From contig CM043962.1 in the NCBI GenBank assembly GCA_014529385.2, positions 52,533,905 to 52,597,904 of the forward strand: a stretch of DNA of 64,000 bases. Reading direction: 5' to 3'. Each line of letters begins with the position of its first letter. Position 1 is the first letter of the stretch. This stretch comes from Adiantum capillus-veneris. Taxonomy: Eukaryota > Streptophyta > Polypodiopsida > Polypodiales > Pteridaceae. Made by a program: the position numbers and the translations under genes. The notes below the pieces were generated by a model. That model searched no databases and was not told the origin of the DNA. It saw nothing but the letters and a program-made list of their open reading frames with translations. This document shows positions 23,261 through 34,281 of the stretch, one piece after another.

Positions 23261-24503
23261 GGTCAAATTTTCTAAAGATTTTTGCTTTTTGGAGCTTAGC
23301 AATGTATTGTCCCCCTAGTGATGAGCCTCTGCTTCATTTTTTGTGAAATTTGGGTGTCAGGTGTAGCCAGTGTTAGCATTTTTGTCCCTTGCCGTTCCCA
23401 AATTGCCATGTGTTGTCCTGCCCCTTGTCGCTCATGTGGTTGACAATGTGGTAATCAAAAACACTTAGGAACTTACCCCTCATGAATGGACTGAGTAAGA
23501 GTCAATAGGCAGTGCGTAGGAGACCGTAGAAGGTTGCCAAAATCCACCACTCAAAGCTCCGTCTCTAAGGTCTAGAATGCAAATGAGAGAAATATTGGCG
23601 TACGGGGCTATACATACCTGGACTTTCTTGATGCCTCCTCCCAATTACCTACCTGATGAGCTCATCAAGTCTAATTGCATACTCTCGGATTGGAAATTTT
23701 TGAAAACTGACATCCCTCGATCATTCTGTCGTCATTTGTCATTATGACTAGTTGGTGAAAAAGGCCACTGAGCTTTTTTATTTGATTTGCTTCAAAAATT
23801 TTCTAACTCATCCCTTAAACTTCAAGATTGGGCGTTTGAAGTCGAAATCCAATTTTGACATTCCTGCTTATTTAGTTTATTTATTTTGCATTTTATTGCC
23901 TTTTATTTGCAAAAATTAAAGAAAAATAGCTAAATCACTCAAAAAAATTCTATTTGATACTAAAAAAACTCTAAAACACTTCCACTCTTATTATTCAGAC
24001 ATATTTTTGTGGATTGCTCCATTTTTTCATGATTTTGGCCAAATTACACGCTAACAAATGTACTATATTATAATTATTGGAAGATATGTACAATATATAC
24101 ACACACCTAGGGATCGTCATATGGAAATCCCCATTCATCTCATTATTAGGGCAATCACTTAATTGGTTCAACAAAAATCAGACATCAACACACAATTACA
24201 TCAAATCATTGCCCTTTTTACTTTCCAGATTCATATGCTTCTGTTCTTTTCAGATTTTCTCCCTGCCCCCCCCCCCCCCCCCCTCTTGGCTTCAATTCAT
24301 CCTGGGTTGTGCAGTGTAGAGTGTAGAAATTTGTGTCTATGCATGGCCCTGATTGGCCCTATTATGCTATGGAGGTCAATGCAAATAAACACATTACTAT
24401 GTTGTGCAAGAAGTGGGTCTAGAGTATGGCACTCAAGGGTTTCTGATGTCAATGTATCCTGTTGCTTGAATCTTTTGAAGAGCAAATTTTGTAGCAATTG
24501 AGC
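23261..24503. other. Unassigned; C18 tract at 24266-24283
   Basis: No gene was recognised. On the minus strand 24300-24250 is a purine run (AAGAGG, G18, then CAGGGAGAAAA) that could be a polypurine tract for the old element to its right, but no LTR start could be confirmed next to it. Confidence 0.45.
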
Positions 24504-25460
24504 TCATCCTTTGATAGTGCAATATGCATTGTCCACTGTGTGCTGCTTGGATACAATGGTCTTTGTAATTGTGAGTGCCTTGACTTTAGGTACCCACTTA
24601 TACCTGACTGTATCTGGTTTGACTTGCTGTGGGGTCTTCGATACCCATTGTTGAACTTGTTTGCCGTGGATGTTTGGTTTTATTGTGGCTGTACTTTGCT
24701 TCTTTGGTTTCCATATCCATGTCCTCTTGAGTAGCGGTGGTGACTTTTGTTGAGAAGATGTATGTAATGTTTTTTCTTTAAAGTTGTCAACAATGTGTAG
24801 TAGTCTTTTTGGCACCCATACTTGTTGTGGTTGGTTCTTGAGTTGGCTCTTGGGTACCCAGATTTTCTTGACTCCTTTCATAAGGTTGGCTAGTAGCAGT
24901 CTTTAATGGAGTAGTGGTCGTATTTATGACTGACAACTTCTCTTTCATAAATGGCAAATTATCGAGAGATCCTTTCCATTCTTCCTTAATGTATGAAAAT
25001 GGTAGTCTTAGTTGTCCACCTTTAAGTGTGAGTTCCAGCATTTGGGCATCCCAATCTTGTATTGCTTTGTAGGTTCACATCCATGGAACCCCTAGTATTA
25101 GGTCTTCATTCACGTGTTCATCCACAATACATATGAAAGTATGTGGGCAGGAAAATCCATGAACCATAATATTCAAGTTAATTTTTCCTAGTACTGGAGT
25201 GATTCCTTTGTTATAGGCTTTGACAATGTTTTGGTAGTACTCAAGTGGTTGAGTTGTTGCCTTGAGATAAGTCGAGTAACTGGCAGCATTGGCTTGAGCT
25301 CCTATGTTCGCTAAAGATTTCACTTTGTATCCCTCCTTCAGAATCACATTGATGCGCATATCAAGACCATCCATCCACTCTTCATTAGTCTCTACCTCAT
25401 CCTCAGCAATGGGCTAAAATTGGAGAGAGTTGAGTGGTAACGCTTGTAGAACAGGTTGCC
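24504..25460 (-). pseudogene. Protease-like domain and WVPK-repeat region downstream of element A integrase
   Basis: The 25374-25075 frame reads as a retropepsin: SLANIGAQANAASY sits at the active-site loop (Asp lost) and VNEDLILGVPWM gives the LILG motif. After a stop the frame continues with QDWDAQMLELTLKGGQLRLPF and a Thr/Pro-rich linker to 24787. An overlapping frame (24881-24504) has basic repeats IWVPKSQ, VWVPKRL, WIWKPKK and KWVPKVK. The same reading frame runs upstream through one stop into the element A integrase end. A protease after integrase is not the standard gypsy order. It could be an accessory 3' ORF or a fused fragment of another element. Confidence 0.5.
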
Positions 25461-25518
25461 TCGTAGCTTTCCCTGTTAGAATCCAAATGCGAGCCTCCTC
25501 CTCAACCTCACCTATCAC

Positions 25519-26705
25519 CTATTGTCGTTTAAGCTTTCTTTCCTTGGCTGCGTGCATTCTCTGCAAAAGCTCATTAGTCAAGGGAGGACTGTATTTATTG
25601 ATCCGACATCTGTTAATCCAATTTTCCATAATTTCTCCATCTAATGTAGCTAACTTGACTACACCGCTTGGTGAAACATCTTCAATGACAAAAGGACCAT
25701 GTCCTATTTTCTTAAATTTCGGTACATGTTGTTTCAACAAATATACTAAGGCTAAGTCCCCTAGTTTGAGAATTTTGGTCAGCAATTGTGAGTCAAAGAA
25801 TTGTTTTTGTTTTTGTGCGTAGTTGTGAGAAATGGCTACTAATTGTTTCTCATCCAATCATTCCAAATCTTCAATTCGTTCCGACAATTTGTGTCCCTTT
25901 CATTCTAAATCAGTAGCAATCTCTGAGAGTGGGTAATAAGAATTCCATTAGCAAGATCAAATCTAGGCCATAGACCAAATTAAAAGGAGTCGTGTTCAAA
26001 GCTGTTTTCAAGGAAAATCAATAAGACCATAAGGAAAAATGAAGATGCATTTCCCAGTCTGTTCTGCTTGAACTAACAATTTTAGTTAGTACAAAGCTCA
26101 AAATTTTGCTCGTATGTTATGCTTGACCATTTTCTTGAGGATGATAGGGAGCATATTTTTTATGGATTACCATGAACTCATCTAATAGATATTCTATCAC
26201 CTCATTATGGAAATGCGATCTGCAATCACTCACAAGCTCAATAGGAAGTCCATACCTAGTGAATACATATTCATACAAGAATGCAACAGTGGTTCTAGCA
26301 TAGTTCTTCTTGGTGATCCTTGCCTCAGCCCACTTGGTTAAGTAATCTGTGGCCATAATAATATATTGTGCCTGAGTTTTGTAAGATGGTGGCTGGATTG
26401 ATCCCACAAAGTCTATACCCCACTTAGCAAAGAGTCATGCTCCCATCATAGGTCGCAATGGCATATTATCAACCCTTGTCGGCATTTTTTCTTTTTGATT
26501 CTATGCATCGCATCGTCGAACAAATACTTTTGCATCCGCAAATAAATTTTTCCACCATATGCCTACCATCAATATAGCTTTGGCCATGTCTTCATGATAG
26601 AGGTGACCTCCTTCTAGACCTGCATGTGCTTGTTCTAAAATAAGAAGATATTCCTCATTTGCGCATAGTCTAAGATGTTGGTCTTTCCCTCGTCAATAGA
26701 GCTAG
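25519..26705 (-). pseudogene. Element A integrase, left part
   Basis: The minus strand reads an H2C2 zinc domain (EQAHAGLEGGHLYHED...VRRCDA, with the last Cys replaced by a stop), WGIDFVGSIQPP, then the core at 26407-26117. The core has Asp in MATDYLTKWAEA and Asp in LVSDCRSHF. The catalytic Glu after ENGQA is a stop codon (GAA to TAA by inference). The C-terminal domain (25857-25519) contains DLALVYLLKQHVPKFKK and INRCRINKYS and ends at LKRQ. The first kilobase (25587-26705) is duplicated at 34489-35607. Confidence 0.85.
26702..26705. repeat. Target-site duplication CTAG beside element B LTR
   Basis: CTAG precedes the LTR here, at 35604-35607, and follows the right LTR at 37687-37690. Removing the LTR and one CTAG restores continuity of the element A integrase region, which supports it as the insertion target. 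Four rather than five bases match exactly. Confidence 0.7.
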
Positions 26706-28784
26706 TGAGGGCGAGCTTTTTGAAATGGGGCCTCTAAACCCAAACCAATGGGCCTACCCTCACAAAATGTTCGTAAAGAGGTACGCACACTACTTGGGGC
26801 ACCACCTTCTTTTGGGAGTGGAGAAGGAAACCAATCAAAATAACACTTGCACTCACCCACTCAAGCAACACACTTTGAAAACCCCCTTACTCTATATACA
26901 CTTTGGACACTTGAACACCATCAACGATTATGCAACCCAATGCCGTGCATCAAAATGAAATATGAAATTTGTGGAATAGCATTCACCTTCTCCCCATAAG
27001 AATACCCATAATACATCCAAACTCTTCCTCTCTCAAGCACTCATCAAAAAAATCATGCGCGCAAGACTTGCCTCTCAAAACACACAAGAGAATCACTTAC
27101 ATCAAACTAACACACTTTGCATAGAGAGCTCATCTCCATCTATGCAATGCCGTGACACAAATAAAATCACCATGAGAGGTAGCCACATGCATATGTAATG
27201 AAGCAAAAGAGAGTTGGAGTGAGAAATTTCTTTAGACCAATTGAATAAGTGTGGAGAAACAAACCAATGGTAAATTGAGAATAGAACACTTACTTGATTT
27301 CTCGCACACCTTTTAAGGGGAGGACAGACGCTGGCTAACCATCACGAATTGCGACACTTGAAAGTTTTTGAAGATGATTTCATGATCATTAACATAACCA
27401 TGAGAGAGATCATGATGTATTTACAAGTTATTGAGGTGCTACAAATGATTTATTGGGTTGATGGAGTAAGAGATTGTAGAATGGAGAGAGTGGAGAATAG
27501 AGTTGCACTTCCTCCAAAGAGGAGGGTTAGGAGGGAGCATGTGAAAGAGGGAGAGTTGGGGTTTTCTCTACTATTGATCAAGAAAAAACATGAAGTTGAA
27601 AATATAGGTGTGTGTGTCCTTGAGTCTCTCCAAGGGGGGCTATTTATAGTTGTGTAGGAGTGGGATTATGCTACACTTAATTAGAGTAAGTGATTAGACC
27701 TAATTAAGTGTCCTTTGACCACTCATTGAATATTGGACATAAAAGGGACTATTTATTCACCAAAAATATCATTTTAGATCGTGAAGGCTCCATAGGGGTG
27801 CATAATGTAGGTGGGCCCCACCATGAGGCCCTACGGGTGGCTCCTACGGGGTATCTCAACTTGTCTGTTTTGGCATTTAGAAAGCATCTTTAGGTTGGTC
27901 CCATCACATGCAAGTGACCTTGAACACTCATTGCTCTTCTAGACGATGAGTAGGGGAAAAATAAGATCTCACTCTCTTGATTTACTTGATTTACAGTTCC
28001 CTTTTGCTGCGAATCTGACAGATTTACACTATTTTGACCATAACTTTTTACCTGTAGCTCGGAATGACAGGCTTCAAAAGGCAAAATTGACCTTCTCAAC
28101 ATGTTTGATATGAATTTGGACTATTCTTCACGCCCATGCACCAAGGAATTCAGTTTGGAAGGTCCACACTAGGCTAGGGAACCTTTTGCTTCCAAGTCTT
28201 CTTGTATGGGCCCTTTGCTTGTATGCATCCAAGGGGAATCATGCTTTTTCAAAAGGCTATGATGCTTAAACAAATAGAGGAGGGCCCAATATTATTTGCT
28301 TGTGAAAAGAATATTCAATTGGAGTCTTTTTGAAAGGAGAGAAACTATATGTATATTCTTAAGAGATATTGGACCACCTATGTAGGGGGCATAGAAGATT
28401 TGTAGAGAGGGACCATAATCTTTGGTAAAGACAAGTGGAGAGTTGATTTCCATGGGAATTTATCTATATGGGGTGGAAGATGGATATATTATTTTTCTAC
28501 TACTAATTCACAAGAGGTAAGAAAGTTTGGGGGTATATAGTTGGTTATTGTATGCCTATTCTATTTACAAAGCAAAAAAGAAAAGGGTGGTAATATTAAT
28601 ATATGACTAAGGTGACATTTTTGGGAAGAGTATAATGTATGTGTCGCCACAAAGGTTAAACGAAGAGGTGGAATTTACTCTAGATAACTTAATAGCGTAG
28701 AAAAATATATACACATATGAGGAAGAGGACGTTGAGTAGGCTGACAAATGTTGCAAAAAGATGGTTACCATTTTATGCCACTCA
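26706..28784 (-). repeat. Element B 3' LTR (2079 bp)
   Basis: It begins TGAGGG and ends CACTCA on the plus strand, giving TGAG...CTCA ends. It is bounded outside by CTAG and element A, and inside by a purine-rich tract and the pol end of element B. In coding orientation this is the 3' LTR. Open frames inside it (for example 27349-27657) show no family and are probably chance. Confidence 0.88.
27640..27649 (-). promoter_or_regulatory. Element B LTR TATA box
   Basis: The minus strand reads CTATAAATAGCCCCC, a textbook plant TATA context, about 1.14 kb into the LTR. Transcription would start roughly 30 bp further on. The right LTR has the same sequence at 36542-36551. Confidence 0.7.
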
Positions 28785-28964
28785 TATTAGCCCTCCCCCA
28801 AGCCTAGAGATATTCATATCTTTAGGAGGACGGTGTTGCTTCTTTTTCTTCTTCTTCTTTTTTTCTCTCTTTTTTTTTGTCATTTTTTCTTTTCCACTTT
28901 TTTTTTTTTCAATAGGAGGAGTGTCATGCACTCTTTTACTCCATTAGACCTGCTTTTCATTACC
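28785..28964 (-). promoter_or_regulatory. Element B 3' untranslated region and polypurine tract
   Basis: On the minus strand this has a long A/G-rich segment (28912-28838) and then TTGGGGGAGGG six bases before the LTR. The G/A run is the likely polypurine tract for plus-strand priming, although it is separated from the LTR by CTAATA rather than abutting it. Confidence 0.6.
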
Positions 28965-29492
28965 TCAATCCCATAAATCGGAGATGGGAGGGTTGCCTTG
29001 GGTATGTTCAGATTCCAAGGCTGGTTCTTCTTTGCATATCAAAGCTTTAAAAATAGGTGGAGCATTTGCCAAGCCGAAGGGAGCCAAGCCAATTTGGAGC
29101 TTAGACAATGTAGGCAGATGACTGCCTATCAACGAATTGATACGTTGAAAGTAGGGCTTTAATCTCCATCCATTGACTCTAGTCTTGTGGAGTTTTCTTG
29201 ATAAATCTGCTAATCTGTAACTACCATTCCCAAACTTTGTTTTTATCATGAAAGGTCCCTCCCATCTTTGCAAAAACTTTTTGTCAAGTCGAGTATCAAG
29301 TCGGTTATCATAGCGAAGAACCAACATACCTTCCTTCAATCCTTTCCCCTTGAGCTTCTTGTTGATTTTATCCCTTTGGCTTGTCGCTTTGGTGATGTAG
29401 TGATCAATGGACTCTTCTCTATCTAGCTCAAGTCGTTGGAGATCTAAGATCCTTTCATGTAGAACCTCCTTTGGTTTTTTTGCCACTTGCAA
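28965..29492 (-). pseudogene. Element B integrase C-terminal part
   Basis: A 175-codon frame carries HERILDLQRLELDREESID, KGLKEGMLVLRYDNRLD and FLQRWEGPFMIKTKFGNGSY, the GPF-x-I SH3-like C-terminal region of gypsy integrase. It overlaps the core frame by 38 bases in a different phase, so a frameshift near 29460-29490 separates it. No chromodomain is visible, which agrees with the Tat rather than the chromovirus lineage. Confidence 0.8.
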
Positions 29493-30024
29493 GAACGCGC
29501 AAGCTTGAGAGCTCTACCTCAATGGGGAGAAGTGCTTCCTGTCCATAAACTAGATGAAAAGGGGTGAATTGGGTAGATACCTTGAAAGATGTCCTATACG
29601 CCCAAAGAGCAGCCGTCAAATGGCGATCCCAATCATTAGGCCGGTCCACAACCTGTTTAGAAATGATCTTACATATCATTCCATTCACTTTTTCCACCAA
29701 TCCATTGCATTGAGGATAGTAGGGTGTGGAATGCAGGTGTTTCACTTTTAACCTCCTCAAGAGATCATTCAGAAGGTCAGCCCTAAAACCCGGGCCTCGA
29801 TCTGATAAGATTTCTAGGGGTGTTCCAAACCTACTACAAATATGATCAAAAATAAACTTTGATACCTCTTCAGCTGTGATTCGGGTTGTGCTTGTTGCTT
29901 CCGCCCATCGTGTCATGTAGTCAACACCCATGATGATGAAAACCTTCCCTGTAGAAGTACGAGGTAGGGGACCTATTGCATCCACACCCCACTTTTCAAA
30001 AGGGCCATAAGATATTATTGGGAC
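29455..30024 (-). pseudogene. Element B integrase core
   Basis: In the same phase as gag-pol but after its TGA stop, the strand continues with FEKWGVDAIGP. The D-D-E triad is complete: Asp in MGVDYMTRWAEA, Asp in EILSDRGPGF and Glu in CNGLVEKVNGM, followed by DRHLTAALWAYRTSFK. Only the single stop upstream and the frameshift downstream separate it from the rest, so the lesions are recent or are bypassed in translation. Confidence 0.85.
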
Positions 30025-33000
30025 TCAAGGCTCATATGTTAGTCGTCTATCCCCAGCAATTTGGCATGGCTTACATGCTTTACACCAATATTGGACATCA
30101 CGATGTAAGCTCGGCCAAATAAACCCTGCTTGTAAAATCTTCCTACTTGTAATATCTTGAGAAAAGTGACCACCACAGACATCATCATGACATGAAAGAA
30201 GAATTTTCTCTATCTCTTGCACACCTGGTACTCTCCTCAAGACCAAATCTTTCCCTTTGTGATATAAATTATCCCCGATCAACTGGTAAGGTGTGGCCTT
30301 CTTAACTAGTCTATGTCTTTGCACCTTGTCTAAGTGTTTGGGACACTCACCTGCTTGTAGAAAGAAGATAATGTCTTTTAGCTCCTCTTGACCTTGATAT
30401 TTGGGTTCATATAGTTTCACACCTCCTACCGCCATTTGAAGCTTTTCATTTGCGAGTAAGTCTGCTTCCTTGTTATGAGTTCTCACAATGTGTTGTACCT
30501 GTGTTGCTTTAAAACCCTTCATCAAAGCTCTTACACTACTAAGCCACTCAAACAATGTACGATTCTTGCACCTCCAAGTCCCTTGGATTTGCCTGACCAC
30601 TAGCAAAGAATCACCTTTTATAATAAGTCTTTGTATGCCTAATTCTTTGCATTCTTCTAACCCAAGGGTTAGAGCAGCATACTCAGCCTCATTGTTAGAG
30701 TGAACATTGGGTAGAGTGATACCTTTTCTAACCATTACCTCCTTTTGTGGGTTTAAAATGAGGATCCCCCCTGCTGCTTTGTCTTGTTGGCGTTGATAGG
30801 CTCCGTCAAAGCATAAAGTATGGGCATTATCAATCTCCTTCACTTTGAATTGTTTTGAGCCTTCCTCTCTTTGTAGTCGTGATCCTTCCCTTTCTCTCAC
30901 TTTGTAGGTGAGAATGTCTGCAAGTCCTGCTCTTGTGCTATCTTTTACAAGGAAAGTGTATTCAAATTCTTGGAGTTCAAGCACCCACTTTGCTATTCTA
31001 GATGAGAAGCTCATGTGTTGTACTACATATGGTAGATTGTGCTCTAAGGTGAGAAAAACAAATGGCACAGGGAGAAGATACGATCGAAACTTCCTTACCG
31101 CAAACAAGATTGCAAAGACCACTTTCTCCATTTCAGTGTATCCCTTCTTGGCTGGAGTCATCACCTTGCTTGCAAAATAGATCGGCCTCATGTATGATGT
31201 TTTAGGATCTTTTTGCATCAAAACAACACCAATTGCTTCGAAACCTACACTTGGAGTGACATAGTAAGTCTCCTTTGGATCTGGTGGCATTAGGATTGGG
31301 AGAGAGCTAAGAATGCCCTTCACTTCCTCAAAACATTTTGCATGTTCCCTCCCCCATTCAAATGTAGATTGGCTTGCCAACCTATGCAAAGGGTCGATGG
31401 CTTCTGCTAGGAGATGGATGAAGCGAGACATGTACCTCACTTTGTGGTTGAAGGTCATTAGCTCCTTTGTTGTTGTTGGTGGAGATAATGACAAAAGGGC
31501 CTCTACTTTAGAGGGATCCACTTGAATTCCTTGTGAAGAAACCACATGGCCTAGCAAAACCACCTGAGATTCACCGATATGACACTTCTCTGGGTTGAGT
31601 TGTCCCCCAAATTGATGGAGCCTCTTAAGCCCCTCTTCAACCTTTTGGCAATGAAGTGATCTACAACTATAAATACAGAAATCATCCATAAAGACTCTTA
31701 TAGATTTTCCAAAGAATGGCTGAAATACAAATATTGTGAATCTCATGAAGGTGCTAGGAGCATTGGTGAGCCCAAAAGGCATTACTCTGAATGCAAAACA
31801 TCCCCAAGGTGTGATGAAGGTGGTTTTTGGTTGGTCCTCTTCTGCTATTCTAATTTGAAAATATCCTGAATACCCACCACACACAGTGTAGCATTCATGA
31901 CCTGCTACTTCATTCAAAATTTCATCTTGGAAAGGGAGAGGGAAGTGGTCCCTCTTTGTCGCAGCGTTGAGGGGTTTGTAATCCACGCACACCCTCCACT
32001 TACCATTCTTCTTGGGAGTGACTACAATAGGTGATACCCATTCGGAGTTGGATACTGGATAGATGAAGCCAGCCTTCAAGAGTCGATTCACTTCCTGTAG
32101 GAGAGCCTTTTGTTGCACAGATCCTAGTCGCCTTAACTTTTGAGCCACGGGTTTGGTCCCTGGTTTCAATTCAATTCGATGCTCTATTACATCTACACCT
32201 CTTATTTGTGAGTAGTCAGTGATAAACAAATTGGGATACCTCCTTAACATATTGATGTAGGACCTCTTCTCCTCACAAGTAAGATCTTTTGCAAGCATCT
32301 TCTCAAATCCTTCTTCAAGGTGGTGGCATCTTTCATCCCCTCGTGTGTGATTGTCTGTTGGCTTTTCTTCTACTGGAACATCTTGAGTGTTGGCGTTGAA
32401 TACAATTCCCATTACCTCCAAAGAAGACTCCTCTTCACTGGTTGATGCACTGGTTGATGCTTCCTCATCACTTGAGTAAGGACTCTCCTCCTCGCTCTCT
32501 TCATCTGCCGTGGTTTCATAGTTGATATCTAGTTGCTTTCCTTCTCGCCAATCATACACCACCGGTTGACCCTTCTTAAGAATCAAACGACCACTTCTCC
32601 ATTTTTGATCTGCATTCACAGCAATGAGCCAAGGCCTCCCTAGGATGATGGGATAGCCCTCCCCCTTAGCTGGCATGACATACATATCCACTCGTGCATC
32701 TATGTTACATACAGAGACTTTTACATTTTCAATGATCCCCAAACACTTCACACTTGAGTTGTTGGCTAGCCTAGCTTGACAATTAGAGGACTTTGTAATT
32801 TCAAGCCCTAACTTGTTCATTGATTTTTCCGTGATCACACACATTTGAGCTCCACCATCAACATATACATTACACACCTTTTTACCCCTTATGTAAGCAT
32901 CCACAATGGGTTCCACATCTTTTTGTAGCTTTGAGGCCACAACCTTAATGGAAAGATTTGCTTTCTTTTTTGGAATTCTTGTACTTACCAACTTTGGCCA

Positions 33001-34281
33001 TTGCCTTCTTACTTTGGCTGATAGGTGTAGAAGTTGAGGCCATGAAATGTTTGGCTTTTGGGTTTGTAAATCCTCCAAGATGTTGTAGGGCTCTAGCTCC
33101 TTTCCCAATGGGAAGTCGTTGATACCAATTTCCCTTCGCCTTGATCTTTTCTTCCTGCTACTTTCAGCTTCTTCCATCTTTGACTTCTTCTTCTTGTCCC
33201 TTCTGGCTGAATTTGTTCCTTCACTTCTCATGTCTTCATCCTTATCATGTGCTCTTGTGTGTTTTTCTGCCGGCATAACATCAAAGTTTAGAGTATGCTC
33301 ATCTATTACCTCTTCTAGCTTGATGATGTTGACTCCTCTTTCTTCCTCCTCAGGTGGGACGGGAGGTATATTTGCTGGTGGTGGTGGTCGTCGAAGGATT
33401 TGTGGGCCTTGAGCTTGTTCTTGTTGCACAGTGAGAGGAGGCGGTCTAGGGGGGTATATGTCTCCCGGAAGTCGCCTTGGATGTGGACAATTGTACATGC
33501 CATGGCCCATTTCATTGCAATTCCAACATCGCAACTCTTGAGCTTGTCTTCGTTGATTGCGATTCCCTTCTCTTGGTTGTCGTTGTTGAGGTAGGCCTTG
33601 TACTAGATTCAGAGTGAGGTTCTCAAGCTGTTGAGTTAGCCTTTGTAAAACCTCTTGTTGAGAGTTATCTCCTATTTGTGAAGATTGTGCAAGAGGGGCC
33701 CTAATTGGTGCTTCCATGGTTTGTGAAGACTCCCTCTCACTCACTTCATTCAAACCCCTTGCTCTATGTGCTTGGAAGTGTAGTTTTCTAAACTTGATGA
33801 TGGCTACCTCACGTGCTTCTTCGAAGGTGGATGGGAATTTTAGCTCTACTCTAGCCTTTAAAAGTGGATACAAGCCAACCATGAATCTCTCTTTTTTTAG
33901 AAAGTTAGGTGCACCACCATGATTTTCTAATGTAGCCTCCCACCTACCCCATAGATTGACAAAGGTTGCTTCATAAGAGGGATAGTCTTCAAGTGATACC
34001 TGCTTATGCCCAATAAGACATTTCCATAGTCCTTCAGAAGTATCACCTTGCCCGAACTTGGAGAGGAAGCTTGCTCGCAGTCTCTCCCAATTGGACTTGA
34101 TTTGGGGTTGCAAGGTCTCATACCATGCTTTAGCTTCTGCTTTTAGAACCAACGGGAAGGCTCGTAGCTTTACTTCCTCTTCATCTCTCCCGGATATGAG
34201 ATGTGCCATCTCCAAGTTGTCAAGAAACTCTTGCGCATCTTCCCCACTTCTTGCATAGAACGTGGGAAAAGAACTTGACAT
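30025..34281 (-). CDS. Element B gag-pol polyprotein (1418 codons, ends at in-frame TGA)
   Basis: The frame starts at an ATG and reads in order: gag core (about residues 1-175, WYETLQPQIKSNWERLRASF), CCHC knuckle CWNCNEMGHGMYNC near 250, protease loop VYVDGGAQMCVI near 472, reverse transcriptase about 740-900, a first RNase H near 1000, an archaeal-type RNase H from about 1150, and the H2C2 integrase zinc domain near 1367-1407. The RT has FMDDF intact, but the first catalytic Asp site reads VCGGYSGY, where Asp-Gly is expected. The first RNase H lacks its leading Asp (VTPSVGFEAIG). The second keeps all four acidic residues (CFDGA, NNEAEY, IKGDS, KEADLLA). Dual RNase H marks the Tat lineage. 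It is the longest open frame in the window. Confidence 0.9.
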   Translation of the reverse strand: MSSSFPTFYARSGEDAQEFLDNLEMAHLISGRDEEEVKLRAFPLVLKAEAKAWYETLQPQIKSNWERLRASFLSKFGQGDTSEGLWKCLIGHKQVSLEDYPSYEATFVNLWGRWEATLENHGGAPNFLKKERFMVGLYPLLKARVELKFPSTFEEAREVAIIKFRKLHFQAHRARGLNEVSERESSQTMEAPIRAPLAQSSQIGDNSQQEVLQRLTQQLENLTLNLVQGLPQQRQPREGNRNQRRQAQELRCWNCNEMGHGMYNCPHPRRLPGDIYPPRPPPLTVQQEQAQGPQILRRPPPPANIPPVPPEEEERGVNIIKLEEVIDEHTLNFDVMPAEKHTRAHDKDEDMRSEGTNSARRDKKKKSKMEEAESSRKKRSRRREIGINDFPLGKELEPYNILEDLQTQKPNISWPQLLHLSAKVRRQWPKLVSTRIPKKKANLSIKVVASKLQKDVEPIVDAYIRGKKVCNVYVDGGAQMCVITEKSMNKLGLEITKSSNCQARLANNSSVKCLGIIENVKVSVCNIDARVDMYVMPAKGEGYPIILGRPWLIAVNADQKWRSGRLILKKGQPVVYDWREGKQLDINYETTADEESEEESPYSSDEEASTSASTSEEESSLEVMGIVFNANTQDVPVEEKPTDNHTRGDERCHHLEEGFEKMLAKDLTCEEKRSYINMLRRYPNLFITDYSQIRGVDVIEHRIELKPGTKPVAQKLRRLGSVQQKALLQEVNRLLKAGFIYPVSNSEWVSPIVVTPKKNGKWRVCVDYKPLNAATKRDHFPLPFQDEILNEVAGHECYTVCGGYSGYFQIRIAEEDQPKTTFITPWGCFAFRVMPFGLTNAPSTFMRFTIFVFQPFFGKSIRVFMDDFCIYSCRSLHCQKVEEGLKRLHQFGGQLNPEKCHIGESQVVLLGHVVSSQGIQVDPSKVEALLSLSPPTTTKELMTFNHKVRYMSRFIHLLAEAIDPLHRLASQSTFEWGREHAKCFEEVKGILSSLPILMPPDPKETYYVTPSVGFEAIGVVLMQKDPKTSYMRPIYFASKVMTPAKKGYTEMEKVVFAILFAVRKFRSYLLPVPFVFLTLEHNLPYVVQHMSFSSRIAKWVLELQEFEYTFLVKDSTRAGLADILTYKVREREGSRLQREEGSKQFKVKEIDNAHTLCFDGAYQRQQDKAAGGILILNPQKEVMVRKGITLPNVHSNNEAEYAALTLGLEECKELGIQRLIIKGDSLLVVRQIQGTWRCKNRTLFEWLSSVRALMKGFKATQVQHIVRTHNKEADLLANEKLQMAVGGVKLYEPKYQGQEELKDIIFFLQAGECPKHLDKVQRHRLVKKATPYQLIGDNLYHKGKDLVLRRVPGVQEIEKILLSCHDDVCGGHFSQDITSRKILQAGFIWPSLHRDVQYWCKACKPCQIAGDRRLTYEP

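Larger units (their letters stand above)
25587..28784. repeat. 3198-bp direct repeat, left copy
   Basis: It matches 34489-37686 at a constant offset of 8902 bp with no length change. By eye about eight substitutions are seen, for example near 25781, 26602, 26965, 28152, 28556, 28597, 28644 and 28688. It consists of 1119 bp of element A integrase followed by the element B LTR. At its left edge the element A reading frame continues smoothly, so this copy is the one in original context on that side. Confidence 0.95.

Noticed and set aside
27349..27657. 102-codon plus-strand open frame inside the element B LTR (repeated at 36251)
   Set aside because: It lies opposite the predicted LTR promoter and leader, has no known motif, and is duplicated only because the LTR is.
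33119..33412. Plus-strand Ser/Leu-rich frames within 30.4-34.3 kb
   Set aside because: They are antisense shadows of the element B gag-pol frame.
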